A DNA stretch of 64,000 bases, taken from the NCBI GenBank assembly GCA_018857735.1, contig JABMCL010002504.1:240001-304000 (forward strand), given 5' to 3'. Both the position numbers and the translations under genes were made by a program. Of this stretch, positions 1-11,454 are shown piece after piece. Positions within the stretch are counted from its first letter, which is position 1, and the number at the start of each line of letters is the position of its first letter. Source of the DNA: Alviniconcha marisindica (lineage: Eukaryota; Mollusca; Gastropoda; Provannidae). The notes beneath the pieces were generated by a model. That model made no database searches. It was given only the letters and a program-made list of their open reading frames with translations, and was not told the DNA's origin.

Positions 1-195
1 CCGTGTTTTCGTGTGTCATGTTTCTCTCAGTCCCCTTCAAAATGCTCTATCGTGGTGGAGACGATAACAACAATAACGATAACAATATATTTCATTCATA
101 ACAGCGGGAAAAATAAAGTTGTCGTTCGACCTCATACATTAAAGCACAAACAAAATTTGAAATGTAAATAGTACCTTAGTCATTCAAAGTCAGGG

Positions 196-339
<144 letters not shown>

Positions 340-399
340 AACAACGCACACACATGCACACGCATGCACTCACACACGCATCCACACACACACGCAATC

Positions 400-1119
400 A
401 TATACATACTCCCCTTGTCTCTGTACTACATACGTTAGAATATTGGTCTAATGCTAATACCTGGCAAACCCAAAATTTCATATCTGACAGACTAAAACAT
501 AAATCTTAAATTAAACGTGACTCCTGTGCGAAGCCATGAGATTTTAGCGCTTTTGTAAGAGATCACATCTAGCTTTTGTCGAGTTCTTTTCCTGCGTGTG
601 TGTGCGCGCGCATGTTGTAATACTGTTCCATTGCAAAAGGAAACAAATTTTGTTTTAATTCGTGATTTTGATCTTCGCTACCTTGTGAAGAGCGCTGCCT
701 TTGGACAGTATGTCACACGTTATTTTTTTGCCAAAAGTACCGATTCCATCCCACAAGCCTTTGCGCGTGGGCGTACAACCGAAGCTGAAACATGTCAACG
801 AAACCCTGCAGACGGTTATATTGACTGCAGAGCGATTCACTCTACAAAAACAAAGATCACATGAAAGATGCGACTGTCATTAGGTTCACTGGAACTCCAC
901 GCGCGGACAATTCTGTACCTACGCCATCTTTCTTCAACTGTAACTGACCTCAGATAAGCAGCTGGCCAAGTGATTTCCGATTCTGACGTATTTAAGACTG
1001 ACCTGAATATGCAAATGAGGTTTCAGAACGCTACGCTTACAACTGACGGCTACAATTTGTAATAATATTACAGGGAAGTAACTACTGTAATCTGTGCCAT
1101 TGAAATATTGACTACAGGA
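400..1119. other. Intergenic, no gene seen
   Basis: Mixed AT-rich sequence without a supported exon, RNA gene or recognisable repeat. Short open frames here lack splice or coding signatures. Part of the right side may belong to the LINE remnant that becomes recognisable at 1120. Confidence 0.5.
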
Positions 1120-1263
1120 AATTCTCCCTTTTTTCCCCGCACAATCAAGGATTGGAACGACCTCACTGAGGATGTAGCTGTTGCGCCCACACTTGAGAAT
1201 TTCCGTATACGTCTCCCAAAATCACTATACCCTGAGAGTAGGCCCCGCCTCACAGGTCAGTAG
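1120..1263 (+). mobile_element. LINE reverse-transcriptase C-terminal remnant
   Basis: The plus frame reads a C-terminal peptide containing SPFFPRTIKDWNDL, then APTLENFR, and stops at TAG 1261-1263. The pattern (S/F)FPRTI-x-W-N-x-L about 45 residues before the stop is typical of non-LTR retrotransposon ORF2 tails (RTE/Jockey/CR1-like). The next ~100 bases resemble a short 3-prime UTR ending near 1370. No intact upstream RT domain is visible, so this is a 5-prime-truncated copy. The exact clade cannot be assigned by eye. Confidence 0.6.
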
Positions 1264-1620
1264 TGTTGATGATGGCTATAAGGGCTGTGCCGGTCAGGGT
1301 TTGCCATCATAGCCGGACTGGTCTAGTCGGAGACTCGAAACGCCGATGGAACAATCAAAACTCGATGTTCATTTGTTGGTAAGTCTTTTTCCCCACTGCT
1401 GCACAACCCCCAACAGTGACATAATCCTCAGTATGATGAAGGAAGTCACTCTACGGATGATGAAGAAGAAATGTCGTTGAACATTGCAAATAATGACCGA
1501 CTTTGGTTTATTTTTGTTGCCTAGAATCTCCGTGTGCCTAGAAGAACAACAGAAATAGCTTACAATATCAAAATGTCTGAAACTGTATATTGGTGGATCG
1601 TGTCTGACACACTTGGCTTG

Positions 1621-1685
<65 letters not shown>
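1621..1685. repeat. (GT)n microsatellite
   Basis: About 65 bp of perfect GT repeats. The open frames on both strands across it are repeat artefacts. Confidence 0.97.
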
Positions 1686-1687
<2 letters not shown>

Positions 1688-2106
1688 TTGGTTTTGTTTG
1701 TCTGTTTCTGTGCGTTGCTGTTTGTGGCGAGCGCCGCTGAGTAAACCGATGACGTCGGCCTATCCTGTCCTACAGTGAACAAAACGCTGTATTGTTTCTG
1801 TAAGTTTCTATCTAACCAGCATTTCCAGTGATTCTCTTCAGTTCTTTTATTCGCGATTGCCGATTTTGCGTTTCAAGAGTGGTGGTTTTGTGCGCGTTTT
1901 GTCCTACATCTCCCTTCCAAACAGCTCCTGGTGTGACCTGCGTGGTTGATAGAACGTCACAATCCAATTTCAAACCACCGTCAACATGTTCTCTGATTTG
2001 ACAGCTTTGTGGGGGTCTGGTGTTTTTGTTTGTTTGTTTTTTTGCATTAAAAAAAAGAAGTTTTTGTTTTAGGTTGGGTTTTTTGTTTGTTTGTTTGTTT
2101 GTTTGT

Positions 2107-2208
<102 letters not shown>

Positions 2209-2329
2209 TTGTTATTGTTGTTTTTGTTTTTCTTTTTTTCTTTCTTCTTTTCTATTCGTTTGTTTGTTTAGCACCCTTTGTACAAACGGGCATTTATTCA
2301 TTTAGTTACTGCCTTTGTTGACTGACTGG

Positions 2330-2822
2330 TTGGATGACTGAGGCATCTAAATACGGCATATATATGCCTATACACCGTCAGACTGATTGAATGACTCAGG
2401 GACCTAAATACGGCATGTAGGTGTACGTATATGTGTAACCTCCGACTGGTTGAATGACTGAGGGATCTAAACACAGTATGTAGGCGTATGTATAACCTCC
2501 GACTAGTTGAATGTCTGAGGGATCTAAACACAGTATGTAGGTGTATGTATAACCTCCGACTGGTTGAATGTCTGAGGGATCTAAACACAGCATGTAGGTG
2601 TATGTATAACCTCCGACTGGTTGAATGACTGAGGGATCTAAACACAGTATGTAGGTGTATGTATAACCTCCGACTGGTTGAATGTCTGAGGGATCTAAAC
2701 ACAGTATGTAGGTGTATGTATAACCTCCGACTGGTTGAATGTCTGAGGGATCTAAACACAGTATGTAGGTGTATGTATAACCTCCGACTGGTTGAATGAC
2801 TGAGGGGTCTAAACACTGCATG
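2330..2822. repeat. 57-bp minisatellite, about 8 copies
   Basis: Unit contains ACTGGTTGAATG(A/T)CTGAGG followed by ATCTAAACACAGTATG and a GTATGTATAACCTCC tail. The unit is close to 57 bp (19 codons), so frames stay open through the array and produce spurious minus-strand ORFs of 141 and 192 residues with 19-residue periodicity. The central copies are nearly identical; the outermost left copies diverge. Confidence 0.92.
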
Positions 2823-2869
2823 TAAGACTATAGCATGACGATAGCGTGGCAAACGGGAGGAGAAACGGC

Positions 2870-3440
2870 CAATCACGAGGGGTCGGGGTGTGGGAGGGGA
2901 ACGTAATCCACTCTACTACTCAAATATCAAGGAGACGGAGCCCGTTGTGGGGAGATGGATGGAGCGCCGACTAAAAACAAGACAATCCAGTCACCATCCC
3001 TGTGCTGACCCCCATCAGAAACCCGCCACGCTCCAAACGAGTCATTATTCCGCGGGACCGAGGAGCTGACAGGCCTGTCGTTGCCAGGCAACGAGAAACG
3101 TCGTGGATGGTAGCAAATTTCCCCTGAAGTGGAACGGAGTGAACACGATCCCCCGCGGGACCTGGGCCGTAAGTGATCATGTTTACCCATGCCCCGCTCC
3201 AGGGACCTGTTGGCCGCCACAGGCATCTGCCCTCGCCTGCTCGCCGTTTGTACGGAGTGAACAGATCACAATAACAATACAAACCTTTCCCAACCCCCTT
3301 GTCCCTCCCTACCCCACCAGCAAAAAAGAAAGAAGGAAAAACAGCCACGTCCGTTTGTGAGGTGCCTGTGAATGAGACGCACCTACAGCAGCGTGAATGG
3401 GGCCGGATCACGTGCCGGGGTGTCGTGCAAAGCCGTGTGG
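2870..3440. promoter_or_regulatory. GC/CpG-rich block with RFX X-box; possible promoter or enhancer
   Basis: A local rise in GC and CpG stands out from AT-rich surroundings and contains a perfect X-box (listed separately). Overlapping open frames exist on both strands, but none resembles a protein family and splice structure is not evident. It could be regulatory DNA of an unseen neighbour to the left or an old mobile-element fragment. The VWC gene starts 3.3 kb further right, so a link with it is speculative. Confidence 0.3.
3080..3092. promoter_or_regulatory. Perfect palindromic X-box (RFX site)
   Basis: GTTGCCAGGCAAC matches the RFX consensus GTNRCC-N(0-3)-RGYAAC perfectly on both half-sites. 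RFX factors act at ciliary and immune promoters in animals. Only the motif is observed; function is inferred. Confidence 0.55.
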
Positions 3441-3464
3441 CACGTCGGCCGGTTTGATCGATAA

Positions 3465-4000
3465 GTAGTGCGTTTACGGTAGGTTGGTGCGTTGGTGACG
3501 TTTACGTTATAGTGGTGCGTTTGTGACGCCTCGTTGAGAATAGTGTGTTTGTAACGTTTACGTCGAGGATGGTGAGTTCGGGACGTTTACGTTTTGGACA
3601 TTTACGCTGAAGATGATGCGTTTGGGACGATGACGTTGGTGGTGGGCGTGTGTGTGTGTGTGTGTGGGGGGGGAGGGGGGGGGCATAATGTTTTTGCGTC
3701 AGGATGGCGTGTTAACGATGGAGATTGTTTGCCCGAGACAATTACGTTCGGTGGTTGGGGTTGGGGTGGGGAAGTTTACATGGTATATTTGTGTCAGACT
3801 GGGACATTACCGTTGAAGATAGTGCGTTTGAAACGTTTACGGTGGGGATTGTGCGTTTGGGACTTTTGCGGTGGGGATTGTGCGTTGGGTCGTTTACGAT
3901 GGGGATTGTGTGTTGGGACATTTACGGTGGAGATTGTGTGTTTGGGACTTTTACGATGGGGATTGTGCGTTTGGGGCGTTTACGGTGGACGGATGGAGTT
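3465..4000. repeat. Decayed ~29-bp tandem repeat field
   Basis: Recurring core GTTTACG followed by (A/G)TGGGGATTGTGCG and TTTGGGAC. Copies are clearest at 3830-3990 and increasingly degenerate to the left. A G-run and a GT run interrupt it near 3650-3685. Confidence 0.75.
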
Positions 4001-4019
4001 TGCATCGGCCTAGTTAATA

Positions 4020-4880
4020 AATAACACCTATCTGAATTATACTGAAGACGTACGCACGCAGGTACTTGCGTAAACAACGACACTGACCGCTGTGCCAGTG
4101 TAGAATTATTCGTGATTATCTTGTCTCCGATGTCACTGTCTGTTGATCGCTGCGATGTCCTAGCTGTCACCACAGAGAGCCCGGTAATTAGCATGCTGAT
4201 TACAGGTGTTAACAGCGCAGCTCCCAAGTTGAGCCCTTGAACATGTATATATGAAGTTATACCTGATTTCAAGAATATGCCCAGTGTACCGCATGGATCA
4301 TATCAGGGCAAAATACAAATCACCGAATCACAAATAAAAGTCACTTATCATGACACACGTCATTTGCTGGAATAGGGAGCCGGACAAAAATGAAGCTGAA
4401 CGAATGAAATGCAAGAATGAATTAAAATAATAATAACAATAATTATACAGCGCTTTTTCTCTCTCTCTAGCTCTTTTTTCAGAACATTTTTGCGCGTTAA
4501 CACACACCGTTCACACATGTCCACTTCAGGATGAATATTTGTTGATTTGTTTGTTCTGTGCATGATCCAAACACAAAAAGCTTCAAACGAACGCTTGTTT
4601 ATTTTAACACGGACACACCGTATGCATTTTTGTGTTTGGGTCTTGTTTTAGAACGCTAGCAGTTATTCTGTTTCAAATGTTTGTTCTGTGCTTACAAGAA
4701 TGGCCGACCTAAGTTTGTAAAAAATATTTTCAAAAAGCTTGTCTAAACCGGAAACTCTTGAGCTGGGTTTTGAATTCAGAGTGGGGAGATTTTCCAGACT
4801 TGCAGGCAATGAACTGCAGACAGTTGGAGCGATGAAACTGAAAGAGCGCTGGCCAAAAAGAAAAGAAAAGAAAAATACGT
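4020..4880. other. Intergenic, no gene seen; minor repeat fragments
   Basis: AT-rich. Contains an (AAT)n stretch with ATTATACAGCGC near 4425-4455 (reverse of a SINE-like tail seen elsewhere) and a fragment near 4625-4680 matching the end of the dispersed repeat at 4880-5045. No exon is supported. Confidence 0.5.
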
Positions 4881-5045
4881 TTCTCTCTCATTTTTCATAA
4901 TTTTTAACCGTTTATCTGTTGTTTAAGTGTCGTTTTGTGGCTTGTCAAAGGGGATTTTCCCGAAATTTGCATATTGTGTCATAATAAATAAGCGTTCTTT
5001 TGAACCTTTCTGTGTTTGGATCTAATTTCAAATTACGTTTAGGAA
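4880..5045 (+). repeat. Dispersed ~180-bp repeat, copy 1
   Basis: Shares ordered blocks CTCATTTTTCA, CTGTTGTTTAAGTGTC, AAAGGGGATT, AATTTGCAT, AATAAATA, TTTTGAACCTTT and TGTGTTTGGATCT with copies at about 22480-22645, 27655-27785, 13985-14060 and 44925-44985. All are in the same orientation. No tRNA-type A or B box was seen. Confidence 0.7.
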
Positions 5046-5702
5046 GTTTAAAAAACCTGCTTGTTTGATGACCGGAGTTGCGTGATGTTTGATATTTATG
5101 AGCAGAGCGAAGCTGAAATGTAAGGTGTACGGAAGTGCACTTTTGAGGTGACATGTTCAGTTTACTGGCCCATGGCACTGACTAAACAATGACCTAGAAC
5201 AATGGGTTCAACGAGTCTTCCGGTTTTATGAGCGGTACATCCGGAAAAAATAGTCTAGCGAGAAAGTGTGTAACACACGAAATAAATAAAACGAATGACA
5301 AACTAAAGAAAGGTAACAACAACAAGAACAAAAAACTCCCCTCCCCCCCGAAAACAACAACAGCAAAAATAATTTTGTACATGCTTATCCACGCGTAATC
5401 TCTGCTCTGACTCTAACTTACACCCTAATTACGACATAATGTCAGGCTGTCATTCTGCCCCACTGCCATTACGGACAACACTCTCCGACCATGTGACGAA
5501 AGATGAAGCATGGCAGCCATCTTGGATCTCACGCCCAGACTACAGGTACTTCAAAATCATTACCTGTCTGCTGTTTAACCATTGGTAAGAACAATGAGTG
5601 TGACATCAGTGCATACGTCCTAGTCACGTAACTAGTTGCGGGTACCTTTGGTCCTGACATCAGCAAGATGTTTAAAGAAACGGTGGCTATAAGTAGAGAT
5701 CA

Positions 5703-5785
5703 GAGCTCAGGAGCTGTGTGAAAGTCGAAGCACCCTTCCCTAATAAGCCTACGGTTTCTGTGGACGTAAAGCAACACTCAACCAA
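5703..5785 (+). mobile_element. SINE-like dispersed core, copy 1 (partial)
   Basis: CAGGAGCTGTGTGAAAGTCG, then CCCTAATAAGCCT, then TGTGGACGTAAAGCAAC matches copies at 9873-10012, 31915-32085 (reverse) and 51150-51245. Shortened and diverged. Confidence 0.65.
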
Positions 5786-5799
5786 AGTAGAGATCATTC

Positions 5800-6500
5800 C
5801 TATCTGAGCTGCGAGGCATGTAAGGTCACTTTTTGTTTCTGTCTTCCAGACACTTCTGTTTTGCACGCATTTTTTAATTTTTATTATTATTTTTTTCTCT
5901 CCTCTTTTTTCTTTCTTTTCTGAGAGTTATATCGCTTGTGTAGGTGTATGCAGGTAAGGGCATTTTTTGTTTGTTTCTGCCTTCAATTAACAACAGTCGT
6001 TACAACACACGCTGTAGCCTACGGCGAACTTTACAGGCAAAGCATAAAATATTGGAAGACAGAAACAAAACGTTCCCTCGCATCTAGACAGACTGACAAA
6101 GGATATGTAGCTAAGAAAGCTGCCATGTAAATCATGAGTTAATTGAAGAGTTAATCGCACGTATCTTTCTGACGCTGTACGGGTTGCATTTTTTTTTTTT
6201 TTTTCGCCTCTCCTTCTTCCTCTCTTCCGTGTTCTTGTTTCTGTTCTGACGTTCTTGTCTTCCTTGTTCTTCTTCTTCTCCTAAGCGGTTGACAGGACGG
6301 TGAAATGAAGTTATAAGTAACTAACTTCTCGTCTCCGTTGCTGTCTTGCTGTTGTTGTTCTGTTACCTTATCCATGTTCCAGTCCCTATCTGTATGTGCT
6401 TGTATGCAATATTCCATCAAACCATTTGTCTTTTTCTCCCTTTTTCTGACGTTATCGCTGTTGCGTTGGCTATCTGTGTGCTCATATTCAGTATTCCTTT
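5800..6500. other. Intergenic upstream of the VWC gene, no exon supported
   Basis: T-rich and pyrimidine-rich sequence with simple TTC/CTT tracts. This is where the 5-prime UTR and promoter of the gene starting at 6721 should lie. I see no convincing TATA box or CpG island. Confidence 0.4.
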
Positions 6501-6509
6501 CTTCTTCTT

Positions 6510-6522
6510 CTTCTCTCTCTCT

Positions 6523-6583
<61 letters not shown>
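6510..6583. repeat. (CT)n microsatellite
   Basis: Pyrimidine run TTC then (CT)n, about 140 bp upstream of the VWC start codon. If transcribed it lies in the 5-prime UTR or a 5-prime UTR intron. Confidence 0.95.
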
Positions 6584-6720
6584 TTCTTTCTTTTTGCACT
6601 CATGTCTTCGCTCACTTTCATTTCGCTGTCGTCTTTTCTTTCTCAAATAATAATTACGGTTTCCCTTCTCATGCCACCAGAAAACTCGACTCTCTCGGCC
6701 CGCAACATTGCTAGCTAAGG

Positions 6721-7057
6721 ATGGGAGGCTGCACGACCAACCTCCCTCCGCTTGCCAGGCTGCTGCTGCTTGTTGTGGCAGCCGCCATCTTGAGGCCAAG
6801 GGCCTGTGGCGCCAAGTCCATCCTCCACGACGTGGACGCGAAGCGGGTGCTGAAGGCGAACAACACGGTGGGCTGCCCCACTCCCAACGGCACTGTCCTC
6901 CTGCCCGGGGAGGACCTGATGGTTGTCGGCGACCGCAGCTGCACCATCATGCAGTGCACGGAGCAAGGGCTGGACACGCTGGAGGCCGAGTGCTGGGCTC
7001 CCCGCTGCGTGCAACCCCAGCGGAAACCCGGAGCCTGTTGCCTCTCCTGTCCTGACG
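6721..7057 (+). CDS. VWC gene exon 1: signal peptide and first VWC-like unit
   Basis: ATG 6721 is preceded in frame by TAG at 6712-6714. After the signal peptide come VGCPTPNG, a spaced Cys series and the terminal GACCLSCPDG. The CC-x-x-C ending is the hallmark of VWC domains. The donor after GACG (gtagtg, 7058) leaves phase 1. GC-rich coding sequence contrasts with the flanking introns. Confidence 0.8.
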
Positions 7058-7178
7058 GTAGTGAAGCGGAACGTTGTCAGAGCTCCTGGCTGATGGGGCT
7101 GTATTTCTTTACTTTGTAACATCTCTCTCTCTTGTTTTGTTTTTGTTTTTTGTTTTTACGTTCAGTTTTTCTTTTCTT

Positions 7179-7236
<58 letters not shown>

Positions 7237-8246
7237 GAGGGGGAGTGGGGGGGAATATATCCACAGAATCACATGCAATGACGTAACGCAGGCTAACACA
7301 CATGCTCTCACTATACGAAATTGCCACATTCAGACTTCGTCCAGCAGGAGAAAAACGCTTCCTGTGTCTTTACTACAACTGCAGTTTGCACTAATGTAAA
7401 AAACTAAAAATGTCATGCCTATCGGTATCTTCTTCGGTTCGCTTCCGCTCTGAACTTCAATTCTCACCTAACTATAACTGTCTCCAGGAGACAGCTGCCG
7501 ACTTCCTTCAGGGGAAGTCATCCGCGCGGACACGGAATACCGGCACAGCCGCATGATCTGCTCCTGCCCGCTGATCAAGAAAGGGCTGGGCTGGGACGAA
7601 GACCTCGTCAATGCCGTCTGCAGATTGGTCACCACCACCGCGCCCCCTCCTACAACCCGGCCGCCCACATGCGCTCTGCCAGACGGGGACAGTCTGGGGG
7701 TCGGCCTGACGAGAGTGGTACCTGTCGGGAAGAACGGTTGCCGGAAGTACGAATGTGACGGAAGGCATCACCTGACCGTCAGCTACTGGGAGTGTCGGAC
7801 CTTGAACTGCGTGAACCCCGTCAGGCGACCTGGGGCCTGTTGCATGACTTGTCCTAACGGTGAGTGAAACATGGGTGCTGTTGGTTGAGTAGAAGAGTAA
7901 TTCCCCCTCCCAACCCAACCCCACTCTTTTTTTTTCTTTCTTTCTTTCTTTCTCTTTCTTTTTTTTTTTTTGGGGGGGGGGGGGGAGGGGGGATCTGTTG
8001 GGTATACAGTTGAGTGCAAGGATTCCCGAGAGATTGGGGGGAAGTGAATAATGATAATGGTGATACAAATTATCAGAACAATAATTAATAATAATTATAA
8101 TGATAATAATAGTAGAAATCAATAATAGCAATAACAATAGTGACAGTAATAACACTGTGTTCTGTTGTGCATAACCTTACATACTAGACGCGTACACAAA
8201 GTAGCAGACAGTTCTGCAAAAGCGCAGTAGAGAGAAAACGCTCTCT

Positions 8247-8308
<62 letters not shown>

Positions 8309-8491
8309 ATTTAGTATCCATTTCTTTTTCCTTGTTGATATTGTCGTTTTTCTTAAGCTTAATTTTATCCCTCCCCTTCCCTTGCTCTCTCTGTAAATTA
8401 CCCAGTTTTGTTTTTGTTTTTTGTTTTGTTTTGTTGTTGTTGTTGTTGTTGGTGTGTGTGTGTGTGTGTGTGGTGTGTGTGTGTGTGTGTG

Positions 8492-8535
<44 letters not shown>

Positions 8536-8822
8536 ACTGTGTTTAGACTTTTTTGCTCCAGTTGTTTTTCACTGCTATTTTTTCATTTCCGTTGCAATCG
8601 CTGTCTGGTTTTATATGTGTTGTTGTTGTTATTATTATTATTTTATTAATTGTTCTTTTTATTTTTACTGATGCTGTATTTGTCTATAGCCTTCTGTAAT
8701 AATATTTAACTGTGAATGTCTTGGTTATTAGTAGTACTGTAGCAACGGCAGATATGTGAGTCGGCCTTTGTGCTAATATCTTCACCGTTGAGAAATAAAG
8801 CTCAATCAATCAATCAATCAAT

Positions 8823-8874
<52 letters not shown>

Positions 8875-10336
8875 ACCGTCATTATGATTCATAGACGAGT
8901 TTGTGGTTGGAATTAAACGCCGATCATGTCAACAGCACCGGGCCGTCTTAGGACGAACAGTGTATTGTCATAAGTCAGTTACACCCCCATGCTTCCTGTC
9001 TCATGTCTAACACCATGTCAACAGCACTGGGCCGTCTTAGGACGAACAGTGTATTGTCTTAAGTCAGCTACACCCCAACATTTCCTGTCTCATGTCTAAC
9101 ACCATGTCAACAGCACTGGGCCGTCTTAGGACGAACAGTGTATTGTCTTAAGTCAGCTACACCCCAACATTTCCTGTCTCATGTCTAACACCATGTCAAC
9201 AGCACTGGGCCGTCTTAGGACGAACAGTGTATTGTCAGAAGAACCATGCGTAGCTAAAACATTGCGGACAACTGGATCCTGTGTTAATCAGTTCAGCGAT
9301 GTCCTGGATAACAGAATGATCTGACTTGACTGTATTCTGCATTATGTATGCTCGGGTCCTTCACTGAATTGTTTAACGCCGAGTTGTCCCCGGTCCGTAG
9401 TCCTGGAGGGAACCGAGATCCCATGAGGTAGGGAGGGGGGAAACTATGCCTAACGCTGCACTAGCTGTCACCGCTAGAATGAGTCGCTAATGTAGACGGG
9501 CAGCGATGAGAGGCATTTTAATGTTTCACTCGAGGCGAGGGGCGAAATCACCGGACGGTGTCCACAAACCACAACTTGTGAAGAGAAATGAGAGCCGAAG
9601 AAGGGAATCGATCCGACGTCGTCCGCTTACCAGCCTAACGCCTTACCGCTACGCCAAATCGGCTCACGTGCTTTGATCATGGGATAAAATCCACAGTAAA
9701 TATGTGGCCACTCGTTGTGGTGGAAGGATGTGGATTTGGCTTCACCCAGTTTCACCTGCATCCTGCCAAGACCAACATCAGGCCTATATGGGGACAGACA
9801 CAAGTACTATTTGGAACATTCCTTCACATTTATCTGTCTTGTCTTCCAAGCAGCTGAATTCATAGTTCAGGAGCTGTGTGAGAGTCGAGGTGGCCGTCCT
9901 GAGCTGTCCGTCCTAACGAGCCTTCTGGTTTCCGTGGACGTAAAGCTATATCGGCATTGGTCTCAGCTTGCCCCTAATATGTCAACTGACATCTGAGGAC
10001 ATTAAGCAACACTACCTACCTACCTGCAGCTGAATTTAAAAACAAACAAACTTTTTTTTAGCATGCAAGACTTTTCCCGGCAAATCGTCTTGTACCGTCA
10101 TGCTACAAAACTTAATTAGTCACGTTCTGGATTCACCTCATCGAATGCTGTCACGAAAAAAAAAAGTACCGCATTGACGGCAATAGTGACCTTTCTCAGA
10201 GAGATCGTGAAAAGTACAATGAGGCTGTACTTTGGAGCCTGAAGCAAGCCGGACAGAACAGTAGTTCTTCTTCTTCTTCTTCTCTCTCTCTCTCTCTTCT
10301 TCTTCTTGTTCTTCTCTCTCTTCTTCTTCTTCTTCT

Positions 10337-10391
<55 letters not shown>

Positions 10392-11407
10392 AATTTTAAT
10401 CAAACCGTATGTATCCTGCAGCGTTCAATGTAATTTCTAAAAAACAAAACAGTAGACCAACAACAAACAAACAAGACAAAAAGCGAAACAAACAAAAAGC
10501 AGAAAACACGAGCAGAAAACATCTGATGGAACATCAAGCGGTGATTGAATCCGCCGGGTCACTGCCCCGTATAAAAAAAAAAATTAAAAAAATCACTCTT
10601 CTGTCATTGTCCTTCAGATACGGATTCGTCGTCCGGTCCCGAGTCGTACGTGACCTCTCCAGCCCCGAAAAGGAACGTGACAAGCACGCCGAGAGTCCTC
10701 TACGTGGACGTGATTACCTTCCTCAAACTGCTCTTCGGATTTCCCGTCCAAATCGGCCATGGAAACCGGACGGTCGAGGGTCAGCAGGGAGACCACTGGA
10801 ACAGGCACGGAAGCCTCGGAACTCAAGATAAAAGTAACGGAACCCAAGGAACCCATCGTGGAAATCAACGCGAAAATCATGGAAATCGATGGCGAAGTCA
10901 TGGAAATCAGTTGGGAAGTCATGGAAATCAACGTAGAAGTCGCGGAAATCGATGGGGAAGTCACGGAAATCGAAGGGGGGGTCATGGAAATCGACGGGGA
11001 AGTCATGGAAATCGACGGGGGAATCAGTCGGGAAGTCAGGAAAATCAACGTGGAAGTCATAAAAATCGATGGGGAAGTCAGGTGGGAAATCGTGGAAATG
11101 GATCGGGAAGTCAGAGCGGCAGTGAAGAAAGCGGGAAAAGGAAGACCTGGAGATGGCAGTGGTTTTCCCACGGGAAGAAAAAAGGTTGCACGAGAAAAGG
11201 CAACGGACGTGGAGGTGGGAACCCATGGCGACTGGGTTAATTCCGTGTCACAAATAGTCTTACCACATACAGTAATGCTTAATTGCCTTGATATATAACA
11301 CTAAAATCATCATGGATGGGACTGAAGACAGTAATGCGTTTGCATAACAACATGGCACACACACACACAAACACTGTCAAACAGTCACACACTGTCACGC
11401 ACGCACG

Positions 11408-11454
<47 letters not shown>

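Noticed and set aside
2298..2876. 192- and 141-residue minus-strand ORFs
   Set aside because: Produced by a 57-bp minisatellite; no splice signals, family match or codon bias.
6151..6799. Arg/Glu- and Ser/Leu-rich ORFs on both strands
   Set aside because: Translations of (CT)n/(GA)n upstream of the VWC start.
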